From Candidatus Nealsoniibacteriota bacterium (GTDB lineage Bacteria; Patescibacteriota; Minisyncoccia; Minisyncoccales; RBG-13-42-11), in the NCBI GenBank assembly GCA_003556525.1, contig PWRH01000097.1:1-8002 (forward strand): DNA of 8,002 nt, written 5' to 3'. Below the pieces are notes generated by a model. The model did no database searches. It saw only the letters and a program-made list of their open reading frames with translations, and was not told the origin of the DNA. The position numbers were made by a program, and so were the translations under genes. The first letter of the stretch is position 1. Each line of letters opens with the position of its first letter. Of this stretch, positions 1 to 6,641 are shown one piece after another.

Positions 1-1067
1 GTAATCAAATATTTCGAACAATTTTTCATTAAAGAAACACTGTTTACTTCTTTAGGAGTCCTAACAGTGCCATGGCTTTCTTTTTCCATTATCTTATATA
101 AAAAAACCGGTTTTCCATATTCATTGCAAATTCTCGAAGCAACAACACTAATTAGGTTCAAATCAAAATCATCGCCCCCTTCAAAAATAATCGGCTCATC
201 TTTTTCTTTTAATTTTTGCTCAATATATACTGTAATCTCGTCGATTCTTTGCTTTCTTTTCTTCGACTTTTCAAGTAATTCCTCAATAATTATTTCCGCT
301 TCGGGAACAGACGTGGACGTAAACAGTCTGAAGCTGGCCGGAAAAACATTTTCAATTTCTCTAACATTCAAAATCGAAATAATTTTATAAATTTTTTGGT
401 TTACGCTTAAACACTCGTCAAACTCTTTGCTGTTTAGAAAAGCTTTAATTCCCGGCCGCCAAGAACTGGTTAAAGAGGCCAGTCCTTCTTCAATAAAAAT
501 TTTATTTTCCGATTCTTGAGGCATCATATCCGCAATGGTCGATAAGGCTGCCAGCTCCAAAAAATTCTTTCTCAAGCTTTCGGTCATCTTGTCTCCTAAA
601 AGAACTTCTGCCAACTTAAAAGCCACTCCCCCGCAAGAAAATTCTTTAAAAGGATAAGGGTCGCTTTTTTGTTTTGGATTAACTATAATTTTTGCTTTAG
701 GCAGTTTGTCCAAAGGCTCATGATGGTCAACAATTATTACCTCAAAACCCATTTTATTGGCCAAATCAACTTCTTTTAAATTGCCTATACCGCAATCCAA
801 AGATATAAGCAGGCCGGGTGCGAGTTTTTTTAAAGACTTTAACGCTTTTTCCGTAATACCATAACCTTCTGTTTCCCTGTCCGGAAAATAAAAATCTGAA
901 ATTTTACCTCCCAAAGTTTTAATCGATTCAGCCAAAATAATAACCGAAGTTGCTCCATCCAAATCAGAATCGCCATACAAAATAATCCTTTCCTGTTTTT
1001 TTCCGGCCGAAGGTTTAACAGCCTTTTTAATACGATTAGCTGCTTTTTTAAGGTTTTTTATTTCCAT
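1..1067 (-). CDS. recJ: RecJ-type single-stranded-DNA exonuclease (DHH/DHHA1 family), C-terminus cut by window edge
   Basis: Read from ATG at 1067, the frame stays open for 355 codons and runs off the left edge, so the gene is partial. RecJ degrades single-stranded DNA 5'-3' in recombination and mismatch repair, using Mn/Mg bound by Asp and His residues. Visible DHH-domain motifs: DSDLDGATS (33-41, metal motif I), FPDRETEGYG (61-70), DCG (91-93), DHHEP (114-118, the DHH motif) and STIADMMP (176-183). A DHHA1-like domain starts near 292, with ASRICNEYGKPVF (310-322) and SHGTVRTPKE (331-340); its usual GGGH motif would lie beyond the window. The canonical inter-domain GPRINAAGR motif is not recognisable; residues 229-237 there read IISILNVRE. 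A long charged helix (about 255-290) joins the lobes. The gene follows pgk after 37 AT-rich bases with no visible Shine-Dalgarno site, probably on the same transcript. Another DHH phosphoesterase is possible, but the EGYG and DHHEP motifs favour RecJ. Confidence 0.86.
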   Translation of the reverse strand, partial: MEIKNLKKAANRIKKAVKPSAGKKQERIILYGDSDLDGATSVIILAESIKTLGGKISDFYFPDRETEGYGITEKALKSLKKLAPGLLISLDCGIGNLKEVDLANKMGFEVIIVDHHEPLDKLPKAKIIVNPKQKSDPYPFKEFSCGGVAFKLAEVLLGDKMTESLRKNFLELAALSTIADMMPQESENKIFIEEGLASLTSSWRPGIKAFLNSKEFDECLSVNQKIYKIISILNVREIENVFPASFRLFTSTSVPEAEIIIEELLEKSKKRKQRIDEITVYIEQKLKEKDEPIIFEGGDDFDLNLISVVASRICNEYGKPVFLYKIMEKESHGTVRTPKEVNSVSLMKNCSKYLI

Positions 1068-1104
1068 ATATTGAAATTAATAATTAATAAAAATTATTTT
1101 AAAA

Positions 1105-2286
1105 TTAATTTAGCGCTTTAATTCCGGGCAATTCATCGCCCGACAAAAATTCAAGCATAGCTCCCCCGCCTGTAGAGATATGGTCAAATTTGTTGAGTAA
1201 ATTTAACTTTAATAATGCTGCCACAGTATCGCCTCCCCCAATAATTTTAAAAGCTTGATCGTTTTTAACAATTGCTTCAGCTATTTTTTTGGTTCCTTTG
1301 TCAAAAGGTTCTTTCTCAAACATTCCCAAAGGACCGTTCCAAATAATCATCTTTGCCTGTTTAATTATTCCCATAAAATCACCGGCTGCCTCAGGACCTA
1401 TATCAAAAACACCTTCCCCTTTTTTCAAACTCTCTATCGGTCCTATTCTAAAATAATCTTCTTCAAGCTCTACCAAACTCATTTGCCCGTCTTTTGGCAG
1501 GCAAAGCTTTTTATTGTTAATATCTATTTTCTCAATAGCTTTGGCCACCTCCTCTTTTTCGGAAAAAAAACTTCTGTCCAAAATTCCCTTAACTGCAAAA
1601 ACATTAACGCTCGGCTTACTTCCCAAAATTAAATAGTCCGCTTTTTCTAAAAACTGTTCTATCAAATTTATTTTAGTGTCTATTTTAGCTCCTCCGATTA
1701 TGGCAACCAAAGGCCTTGAAGGATTTTCCAGAACCTGTGACAAAACTTCTATTTCTTTTGCCAAAAGAAATCCTGCTCCCGAAGGCAAAAACTTTGAAAT
1801 TCCACTGACCGAAGCATGGGCTCTGTGGCAAGCACCAAAAGCATCGTTAATATAAAAATCAGCCAGCCCTGCCAATTTTTCGGCAAAATCCAAATCACCT
1901 TTTTCTTCTTCTTCGTAAAACCTTAGGTTTTCCAAAAGAAAAACATCGCCCTGCTTCATTTCGCCAATCTTTTCTTCAACCTCTTCTCCAATACAATCAT
2001 CCAAAAAAACAACTTCTTTTAAAAGCAGCTCTTCTATTTTGTTTTTAACCCGGATTAAGCTGCATTTTTTAATTCTATCCTCTTTGTTTTCAATTTTTTG
2101 CGGCCTTCCCAAATGGCTTATTAAAATGACTTTAGCCTTATTTTCAAGCAAATGGTTTATTGTCGGCAAAGTTGCTTTAATCCTAAAATCATCCGAAATA
2201 CTTCCATCCGAAGAAAAAGGCACGTTAAAATCACACCTTAATAAAACCTTTTTATTTTCAAAATTAAAATCATTAAGAGTTTTCAT
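1105..2286 (-). CDS. pgk: phosphoglycerate kinase
   Basis: Transfers phosphate from 1,3-bisphosphoglycerate to ADP, giving 3-phosphoglycerate and ATP in cytoplasmic glycolysis. At 393 residues it has the normal bacterial length. The N-terminal substrate lobe shows RCDFNVP (17-23), SHLGRP (57-62), LENLRF (118-123) and DAFGACHRAHAS (148-159), which carry the basic-patch Arg and His residues. The C-terminal nucleotide lobe shows GGAK (198-201, conserved Lys), WNGPLGMFE (316-324), GGGD (350-353) and STGGGA (371-376). Two places differ from the usual family: the GGGMA-type adenosine loop is replaced by LGSKPSVNVF (221-230), and the usual LPVD reads LPKD (263-266). The ATG at 2286 is chosen because the protein begins with the usual short lead into RCDFNVP and the next Met is at residue 110. 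The start lies 14 nt inside the end of the upstream ATPase gene, so translational coupling is likely. No strong Shine-Dalgarno site is seen. Confidence 0.96.
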   Translation of the reverse strand: MKTLNDFNFENKKVLLRCDFNVPFSSDGSISDDFRIKATLPTINHLLENKAKVILISHLGRPQKIENKEDRIKKCSLIRVKNKIEELLLKEVVFLDDCIGEEVEEKIGEMKQGDVFLLENLRFYEEEEKGDLDFAEKLAGLADFYINDAFGACHRAHASVSGISKFLPSGAGFLLAKEIEVLSQVLENPSRPLVAIIGGAKIDTKINLIEQFLEKADYLILGSKPSVNVFAVKGILDRSFFSEKEEVAKAIEKIDINNKKLCLPKDGQMSLVELEEDYFRIGPIESLKKGEGVFDIGPEAAGDFMGIIKQAKMIIWNGPLGMFEKEPFDKGTKKIAEAIVKNDQAFKIIGGGDTVAALLKLNLLNKFDHISTGGGAMLEFLSGDELPGIKALN

Positions 2287-4033
2287 TTTCTTGTTTAGTA
2301 TCTTTTAAAGATTCTTTTAATGTTTTTTTTAGTTCACTTAAATCGACCTCCTTTCTTTTTAATTTTCTAACTTCTTTTTGCTCTTTTTCCGGTCCTTTTT
2401 CCCTCGAAAAAGAAACAGGCTTTTGACTCAAAGCGTCTTTAAGAGAAATTGAAGGATATTCTTTCAAAGGATTTTTTACCGGCTCTTTTTCCGGCTCTTT
2501 CTCCGGTTTTTTCTCCGGTTCTTTTGCCGGCTCTTTTGCCGACACGTGCTCAACTTCTCTTTCCGGGCCTTTTACCAACCCTCTTAAAGCAGCTCTTTCT
2601 TTAACTTTTCTCAAACAAGTTTTACAATAAACCGGCCTTGAAACATCGGGTAAAAAAGTAACCTTGGTATCTTTATTGCACTTAAAGCATTTGGCATCAT
2701 ATAAAGTTTGCTCCGGCTTTTTAGTCGCAACTTGAGGCATCTCCATTACTCCGGTCCATTTGGCTATTTTTTCTTCAACAATTTTGCCCTGAGTACCATA
2801 TCTTTCTCTGGAGCACTGAATTATTTTTTCTTTATTTGATTTTTCAAGGCTTGGAATCGGCGGCAAGGTTTGGGCGGAAAAAGCGGAAGTGGAAACTCCG
2901 TCGATCATCAATTTCAAAATAATATTATATTTGGGTAAATTAACCAAATCACTTACGTCAAAATCAGGTGTAAACTCTTTTTCCAAAAATTCAGCATCTT
3001 CGGCTCCCACCCTAAAACTAACCAATGTTCCGACATTGCCAAAAACAGCGTCTCTAACAGCTTCTTCCATCTGAGCAATATATTGATGCCCTAAAATTAA
3101 AGAAAGCCGATATTTTCTCGCTTCGGACAAAATATTGGTAAAAGATTCGGTTGCAAAATTTTGAAACTCGTCAACATAAAGAAAAAAATCTTCTCTTTTG
3201 TCTTCCAAAATATCAACTCTCGACATGGCTGCAAGCTGAAGCTTGGTTATTAAAAGTGCTCCCAAAAGCCGGGAATTCTCTTCGCCAACCCTGCCTTTCG
3301 ATATATTCATAATTAATATTTTTTTATCATCCATGATTCTTCTCATATCAATATTCGATTTTACCTGGCCAATAATGTTTCTTATTAAGGGATTTGAAAT
3401 AAACTGACCAACTTTATTTTGAATCGCTGCCGTAGCCTCAACCTCCAGCCTTTGAGTATATCTGGCAAACTCCTGAGTCCAAAAAGACTTAACAACCGGA
3501 TCATTAACTTTATCGATTATTTTTTTTCTGTATTCCGGGTCGGTAAGCATTCTGTTTACGCCAAGCAAAGTGGATCCCGGATACTCCAAAAGAGCCAAAA
3601 TGGAATTATTCAAAATATACTCCATTCTTGCAGACCAAATATCGGGCCAAATTTTTTTAAAAACACTCATCAATCCCGAAGCTATCAAGTGACGATATTC
3701 GATCGCAACTTTTTCCATAATATTAAAGGCTATCGGAAAATTAATATCTGCAGGATTAAAATAAACAACATCGTTGATTCTGTTTGCCGGAATAAAATCA
3801 AGCAGCTCTTCAGCTGCTTCGCCATGAGGGTCGACAAAACCGACTCCCCGTCCCTGTTGAATATCCTGAATAGCCATATTTTTCAAAAGCATTGTTTTAC
3901 CCATACCTGTTTTACCGATAACATACATATGCCGACGCCGGTCATCAAGCTTGATGCCGAACTTCTTTTTCTGGTTCCTAAAACTGGTTAGCCCAAAAAA
4001 ATTAATTTCTTTTTTAGTTAAGTTTTCATCCAT
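2273..4033 (-). CDS. VirD4/HerA-like P-loop ATPase (DNA translocation / type IV secretion coupling type) with C-terminal zinc ribbon
   Basis: A 586-residue soluble ATPase of the FtsK-HerA/VirD4 group; such motors move DNA through membranes during conjugation or uptake. Visible parts: a lead DDRRRHMYVIG (30-40), Walker A GKTGMGKT (40-47), VDPHGE (67-72, typical of this group), Walker B FFLYVDEF (283-290, with D288/E289), and GHQYIAQM (315-322), the Gln-containing sensor region. There is no N-terminal membrane segment, unlike classical VirD4/TraG. After the motor comes a zinc ribbon with C449-x2-C452 and C470-x2-C473, then a Lys/Glu/Pro-rich low-complexity tail (about 490-586) containing KEP repeats, probably disordered. 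The gene starts 5 nt after the membrane-anchored partner gene and its end overlaps pgk by 14 nt. The ATG at 4033 is preceded by an A-rich stretch and no Shine-Dalgarno site. No VirB4, VirB6, relaxase or pilin is present in the window, so conjugation is not shown; the family call is firm and the substrate is not. Confidence 0.85.
   Translation of the reverse strand: MDENLTKKEINFFGLTSFRNQKKKFGIKLDDRRRHMYVIGKTGMGKTMLLKNMAIQDIQQGRGVGFVDPHGEAAEELLDFIPANRINDVVYFNPADINFPIAFNIMEKVAIEYRHLIASGLMSVFKKIWPDIWSARMEYILNNSILALLEYPGSTLLGVNRMLTDPEYRKKIIDKVNDPVVKSFWTQEFARYTQRLEVEATAAIQNKVGQFISNPLIRNIIGQVKSNIDMRRIMDDKKILIMNISKGRVGEENSRLLGALLITKLQLAAMSRVDILEDKREDFFLYVDEFQNFATESFTNILSEARKYRLSLILGHQYIAQMEEAVRDAVFGNVGTLVSFRVGAEDAEFLEKEFTPDFDVSDLVNLPKYNIILKLMIDGVSTSAFSAQTLPPIPSLEKSNKEKIIQCSRERYGTQGKIVEEKIAKWTGVMEMPQVATKKPEQTLYDAKCFKCNKDTKVTFLPDVSRPVYCKTCLRKVKERAALRGLVKGPEREVEHVSAKEPAKEPEKKPEKEPEKEPVKNPLKEYPSISLKDALSQKPVSFSREKGPEKEQKEVRKLKRKEVDLSELKKTLKESLKDTKQENENS
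2468..2536 (-). repeat. Degenerate short repeat encoding a Lys-Glu-Pro tail
   Basis: Residues 500-522 of the ATPase are built from KEP/KEPEK units, and the DNA shows the matching CTCTTTTTCCGG-like 9- to 12-base units on the plus strand. Such tracts change length easily by replication slippage. The encoded tail is strongly charged and Pro-rich, so it is likely disordered; a flexible linker or a docking segment is an inference. Confidence 0.7.
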
Positions 4034-4038
4034 ATTTT

Positions 4039-5370
4039 TTATTCAACAGGCAAATCCCAAGAAGTGCCTTTTTTCTTTGTTTCAACTCTCGGCAATCCGG
4101 AAGAAGGTGCCACTATTCCGCTTGGAAAATGAAATAAAGAAGCTATTTCTTCGGTATTAAGCATATAGGTTCCTCCCGGTCTCGGGAAAAAAGGACTCAA
4201 TCTTTTGGTATAAGTTCTAAACAATCTTCTTGCTTTTAAATAATGTCTTCTTTCTCTTATAAAAGGCATATTAAGCGGCGGAAAGAAAAGAGATTTTTTA
4301 ACTTTTGTCAGAGTTCTGCCGTCCGGAAACAAAGCATTAAGATTGTTTGTTGCATACTGGTTAAAAAAAGAAAAAGCTATTCTGGCATTGTTTTTAAACC
4401 AAACATCCCTTTTGCCAAGCCAAATAAACCTTATAATCGTCTGATAAACCGGCTTTGACATTTTCTTTTCTATTGCATACAAAACATCTCTTTCTCCCGG
4501 AGTTAGTTTCATTTCAGGAGGAATAATATCTCTTTCTTCCGGTTTTTTTTCTTCTTTTTTCGGTGGACCTGTCGCTAAAATCTCGATTGCTTCCTGAACC
4601 ATTGGCTTAGAAGATGAGTCCGGCTTAGGTTCCGGCCTTCTTGCAATTTTATCTCTTAGGGCCTCTCCTTTTTGGCGCCATTTGCTGTAAGATTTGGGCA
4701 TATCGGCATCTCCGATCGGATCAAGTATATATTGAATCCAAAGCTGCTCCCCTTTCTTAACTTTAGCCATTCCTTCCAAAAGAGCTGCCATTGGATCGGT
4801 TATCTGTTCTTCTTTTTCTCCTTCCTTTTCAAAATCAAGATAAGTTTTAATCGGATAATGGTCGTCCTTTATCAGCTTGTAGTCACAACCGAAAAGGTCC
4901 CACTCTTTATTGGGAATCGTTTGAGGTACATATTTTGTATAATCATCAACTTCTTCAATTTCAACCTCGGGATATTGAGCATAAATGCTTGATTCAAGCA
5001 CATCTCTGAATTGAATCGGTATTCTAATTAAAAAATGGGGCTGGCCGTCGATACAAACCATTTCCACCCCTAAAGAAAGCTGAACTTGGCCGTCAATCCA
5101 TTTTTCCCAAAGATTGCCCGGTGGCTGATAAATAGACGCATGAATACTTGAAAGAACCATTTCCATCGCCCTTATCGGCTTTTTTATTTCTTTGGGTAAT
5201 TTAATTTCAAGCAATACCGCCTTTTGCTGAGAAACAAATCTTTCTATTCTCCACTGAAGAAACAAAAATAAAAAAGGCCTCCAGAGAATAAACGGAATAA
5301 CAACCCACCACCAATTTTTAGCTATTTCAAAAGCATTGTTTAAAACAAAATAAACAGGGGTAAGATCCAT
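4039..5370 (-). CDS. Membrane-anchored protein of unknown function, predicted partner of the downstream VirD4-like ATPase
   Basis: A 443-residue protein with one clear hydrophobic segment near the N-terminus (about 20-40, Trp- and Phe-rich) and a soluble remainder of about 400 residues. A charged Pro/Lys/Glu linker (about 243-285) divides a first globular region (45-235) from a second (286-400). The C-terminus (403-443) contains LNTEEIASLFHFPSG (404-418), then LPRVETKKK (426-434) and a final WDLPVE. From memory, this LNTEE-FHFP-LPR pattern occurs just before the P-loop domain in longer single-chain VirD4/HerA-like ATPases and in the family annotated DUF8128; I could not confirm this by search. 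The next gene is exactly such an ATPase, 5 nt downstream, and lacks its own membrane segment. I infer that this protein anchors the motor to the membrane. It starts 8 nt after the sigma4-like gene ends. An AGAGAGG stretch lies about 13 nt before the ATG, rather far for a good ribosome-binding site. Confidence 0.72.
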   Translation of the reverse strand: MDLTPVYFVLNNAFEIAKNWWWVVIPFILWRPFLFLFLQWRIERFVSQQKAVLLEIKLPKEIKKPIRAMEMVLSSIHASIYQPPGNLWEKWIDGQVQLSLGVEMVCIDGQPHFLIRIPIQFRDVLESSIYAQYPEVEIEEVDDYTKYVPQTIPNKEWDLFGCDYKLIKDDHYPIKTYLDFEKEGEKEEQITDPMAALLEGMAKVKKGEQLWIQYILDPIGDADMPKSYSKWRQKGEALRDKIARRPEPKPDSSSKPMVQEAIEILATGPPKKEEKKPEERDIIPPEMKLTPGERDVLYAIEKKMSKPVYQTIIRFIWLGKRDVWFKNNARIAFSFFNQYATNNLNALFPDGRTLTKVKKSLFFPPLNMPFIRERRHYLKARRLFRTYTKRLSPFFPRPGGTYMLNTEEIASLFHFPSGIVAPSSGLPRVETKKKGTSWDLPVE

Positions 5371-5378
5371 AATAATCT

Positions 5379-6362
5379 TTAGGCCTCTCTAATTTTATAA
5401 TATCCTTCAGATGTTCTTGAGAAATATTTTTTATTGCTTAAATTTAAAAATACGGTATTTTCTTTAACCAGTCTCTGTTTTAATATTTTTTCCAAAACTT
5501 CTTCTTTTTTCAACGGTTTTCCTGCAGATTTCAAAATATTTAAAATAACATCTTTTACCAAGCCCTCCTGATATCCCCACTCTTTTAGAGCATAAATTCC
5601 TCTGCCTACTAAAACAAATCTCGGGTCCTTAATCAGTTCATTATGCACTGTTTGAGGCAGGGCTGAATCAATCAATTCGGCTACCTTATTAAAATGAAGC
5701 GGCTCTTTGGTTTTTTTAAAAACCAGATAGGCCTTGTCTTTAATTGTTTTAGGGTAAATTTCAGGCCATTCTTTAAGGCCCCAAAAACCCTCTGAATTAT
5801 TTTTAATTCTTTTCGAAATTTCCAAATAAGAAGCAAAAGCTTCGTAGCTTAAATCTTTGGGCTTTTCCAGCTCTTCCAGTTTTAATGGTTTTTTGGTCTT
5901 TTCAAATTTTTGAATTACAAGCTCTCCCCTTTTTTTGGCCAAATCAACTTTTTTCTCATCAATCGCCCAAAAAGCGTAATGGTCGTCTGTTTCGGCAAAT
6001 CTTTCAAAATCATTAGCCAAAGTCAGTAAAAAATAAATTTCATTTTCAACCTCTTTTTTACCAAGCTCGGAAAGAAATAAATCTTCTCTTCTTACTCCTC
6101 CCTTTTTCTCAATTTCTTCTTTAAAATAATCAAAAATATCTTGGCACTTCTTAACATAGGGCTCGAGCTCTAAAAAACCGTCTTTTTCTATTTGACGGAT
6201 TCTTTCTCTGGTAACATTAAAATCTTTTCCTATTGATTCCAATGTTTCATTTTTTCTTCCACCCAGGCCAAAGCGGCGGGTTATCACCTCTTTTTTCTTG
6301 GAAGAAAGGTTTTTTAAGACCTTTGAACAAGCATTTTTAATTTGTTGATTAGTTTTCCTCAT
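5379..6362 (-). CDS. Sigma-70 region 4 domain fused to repeated winged-helix (HARE-HTH-like) domains
   Basis: A 327-residue predicted DNA-binding protein. Residues about 12-62 match sigma-70 region 4: RRFGLGG (29-35) and a helix-turn-helix with ETLESIGKDF (39-48) and VTRERIRQIEK (50-60). In sigma factors this domain reads the -35 element and touches the RNA polymerase beta flap. Region 2 is absent, so it is not a complete sigma factor. The C-terminal half has two winged-helix units resembling HARE-HTH/RpoE-delta domains (about 206-263 and 267-325). Two weaker copies may lie at 75-135 and 145-200, since several units end in similar wing strands: YAFWAI (129-134), GFWGLKEW (192-199), GIYALKEW (255-262) and GYYKI (320-324). 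The role is probably as a transcription regulator or polymerase accessory, by inference. The gene heads a five-gene run. Its ATG has no Shine-Dalgarno site and lies about 7 nt after a possible -10 box, so the mRNA may be leaderless. Confidence 0.8.
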   Translation of the reverse strand: MRKTNQQIKNACSKVLKNLSSKKKEVITRRFGLGGRKNETLESIGKDFNVTRERIRQIEKDGFLELEPYVKKCQDIFDYFKEEIEKKGGVRREDLFLSELGKKEVENEIYFLLTLANDFERFAETDDHYAFWAIDEKKVDLAKKRGELVIQKFEKTKKPLKLEELEKPKDLSYEAFASYLEISKRIKNNSEGFWGLKEWPEIYPKTIKDKAYLVFKKTKEPLHFNKVAELIDSALPQTVHNELIKDPRFVLVGRGIYALKEWGYQEGLVKDVILNILKSAGKPLKKEEVLEKILKQRLVKENTVFLNLSNKKYFSRTSEGYYKIREA

Positions 6363-6368
6363 TCACTT

Positions 6369-6397
6369 TTTTTAACATTTTATAAAAGTTTCGTCAA
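6369..6397 (-). promoter_or_regulatory. Candidate promoter for the sigma4/winged-helix gene and the run behind it
   Basis: On the minus strand TTGACG (6392-6397) is followed after 17 bp by TAAAAA (6369-6374). A start about 7 nt further on falls on or next to the A of the ATG at 6362, which would give a leaderless message. The site lies just after the U-tract of the preceding terminator, where a new promoter would be expected. The -10 match is only fair. Confidence 0.4.
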
Positions 6398-6409
6398 GCT
6401 CTAAAAACC

Positions 6410-6444
6410 AAAAAAAACCGAGCACATAAAAACTATGTGCTCGG
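6410..6444 (-). terminator. Intrinsic terminator of the 19-codon Lys-rich unit
   Basis: A perfect 11-bp stem (6418-6428 with 6434-6444, arm CCGAGCACATA) closes a 5-nt loop. On the minus strand it is followed by eight T residues (6417-6410), then GG and five more T. On the plus strand no T-run follows directly, so it works for minus-strand transcription. It begins about 10 nt after the stop codon of the small ORF. Confidence 0.9.
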
Positions 6445-6454
6445 GCAAAAAAAT

Positions 6455-6514
6455 CTATTTTTTCTTTTTTGCAGGTTTTGCGGTTTTAGCTTTTGCCTTT
6501 TTTTTCTTTGCCAT
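6455..6514 (-). CDS. 19-residue Lys/Ala-rich basic peptide
   Basis: ATG at 6514 to TAG at 6455-6457 encodes MAKKKKAKAKTAKPAKKKK: 12 Lys, 4 Ala and no acidic residue. It resembles the basic tail of histone H1-like or other nucleic-acid-binding proteins, but no fold can be assigned. Support for a real gene is the context: a TTGACA promoter upstream, a tight terminator about 10 nt after the stop, and its position as the only ORF in this mini unit. No Shine-Dalgarno site is visible before the ATG. Possible roles are nucleoid or RNA binding, or polyamine-like charge neutralisation; all are inference. The alternative is a small RNA that happens to carry an open frame, since purine-rich DNA readily encodes Lys. 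Protein-level evidence would be needed to decide. Confidence 0.6.
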   Translation of the reverse strand: MAKKKKAKAKTAKPAKKKK

Positions 6515-6543
6515 GGAATTTTGAATTTTTTAAAAGAGTGGAA

Positions 6544-6565
6544 CAAATAGTCGACCAACTATTTG
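6544..6565 (-). promoter_or_regulatory. Inverted repeat at the 5' end of the small Lys-rich unit
   Basis: CAAATAGT and ACTATTTG form a perfect 8-bp inverted repeat around a 6-nt centre containing part of a GTCGAC site. It lies directly downstream of the -10 region, so it could be a 5' UTR hairpin affecting translation or stability, or an operator at the start site. The sequence alone does not decide between these. Confidence 0.5.
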
Positions 6566-6570
6566 CATGT

Positions 6571-6606
6571 ATTATATTATTTTTTCACTTTAAAAAACTT
6601 TGTCAA
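6571..6606 (-). promoter_or_regulatory. Promoter of the small Lys-rich unit
   Basis: A perfect TTGACA (6601-6606) is followed by AATAAT (6576-6581) at 19 bp and by a perfect TATAAT (6571-6576) at 24 bp. The 19-bp pair is usable but long; TATAAT may be used with a weak AT-rich -35. Predicted starts fall between about 6569 and 6564. The flanking CTTGACAAAGTTT is shared with the promoter near the right end of the window. Confidence 0.55.
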
Positions 6607-6641
6607 GTGTGAATAAAACAAAATAAAAATAAAAAAGAAAT

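Noticed and set aside
67..390. Plus-strand open frame of 107 codons
   Set aside because: It lies antisense to the recJ reading frame, which carries all the DHH motifs; its composition is that of a T-rich complement.
3419..3991. Plus-strand open frame of 190 codons
   Set aside because: It is antisense to the Walker A part of the ATPase gene and shows no family motif or ribosome-binding site.
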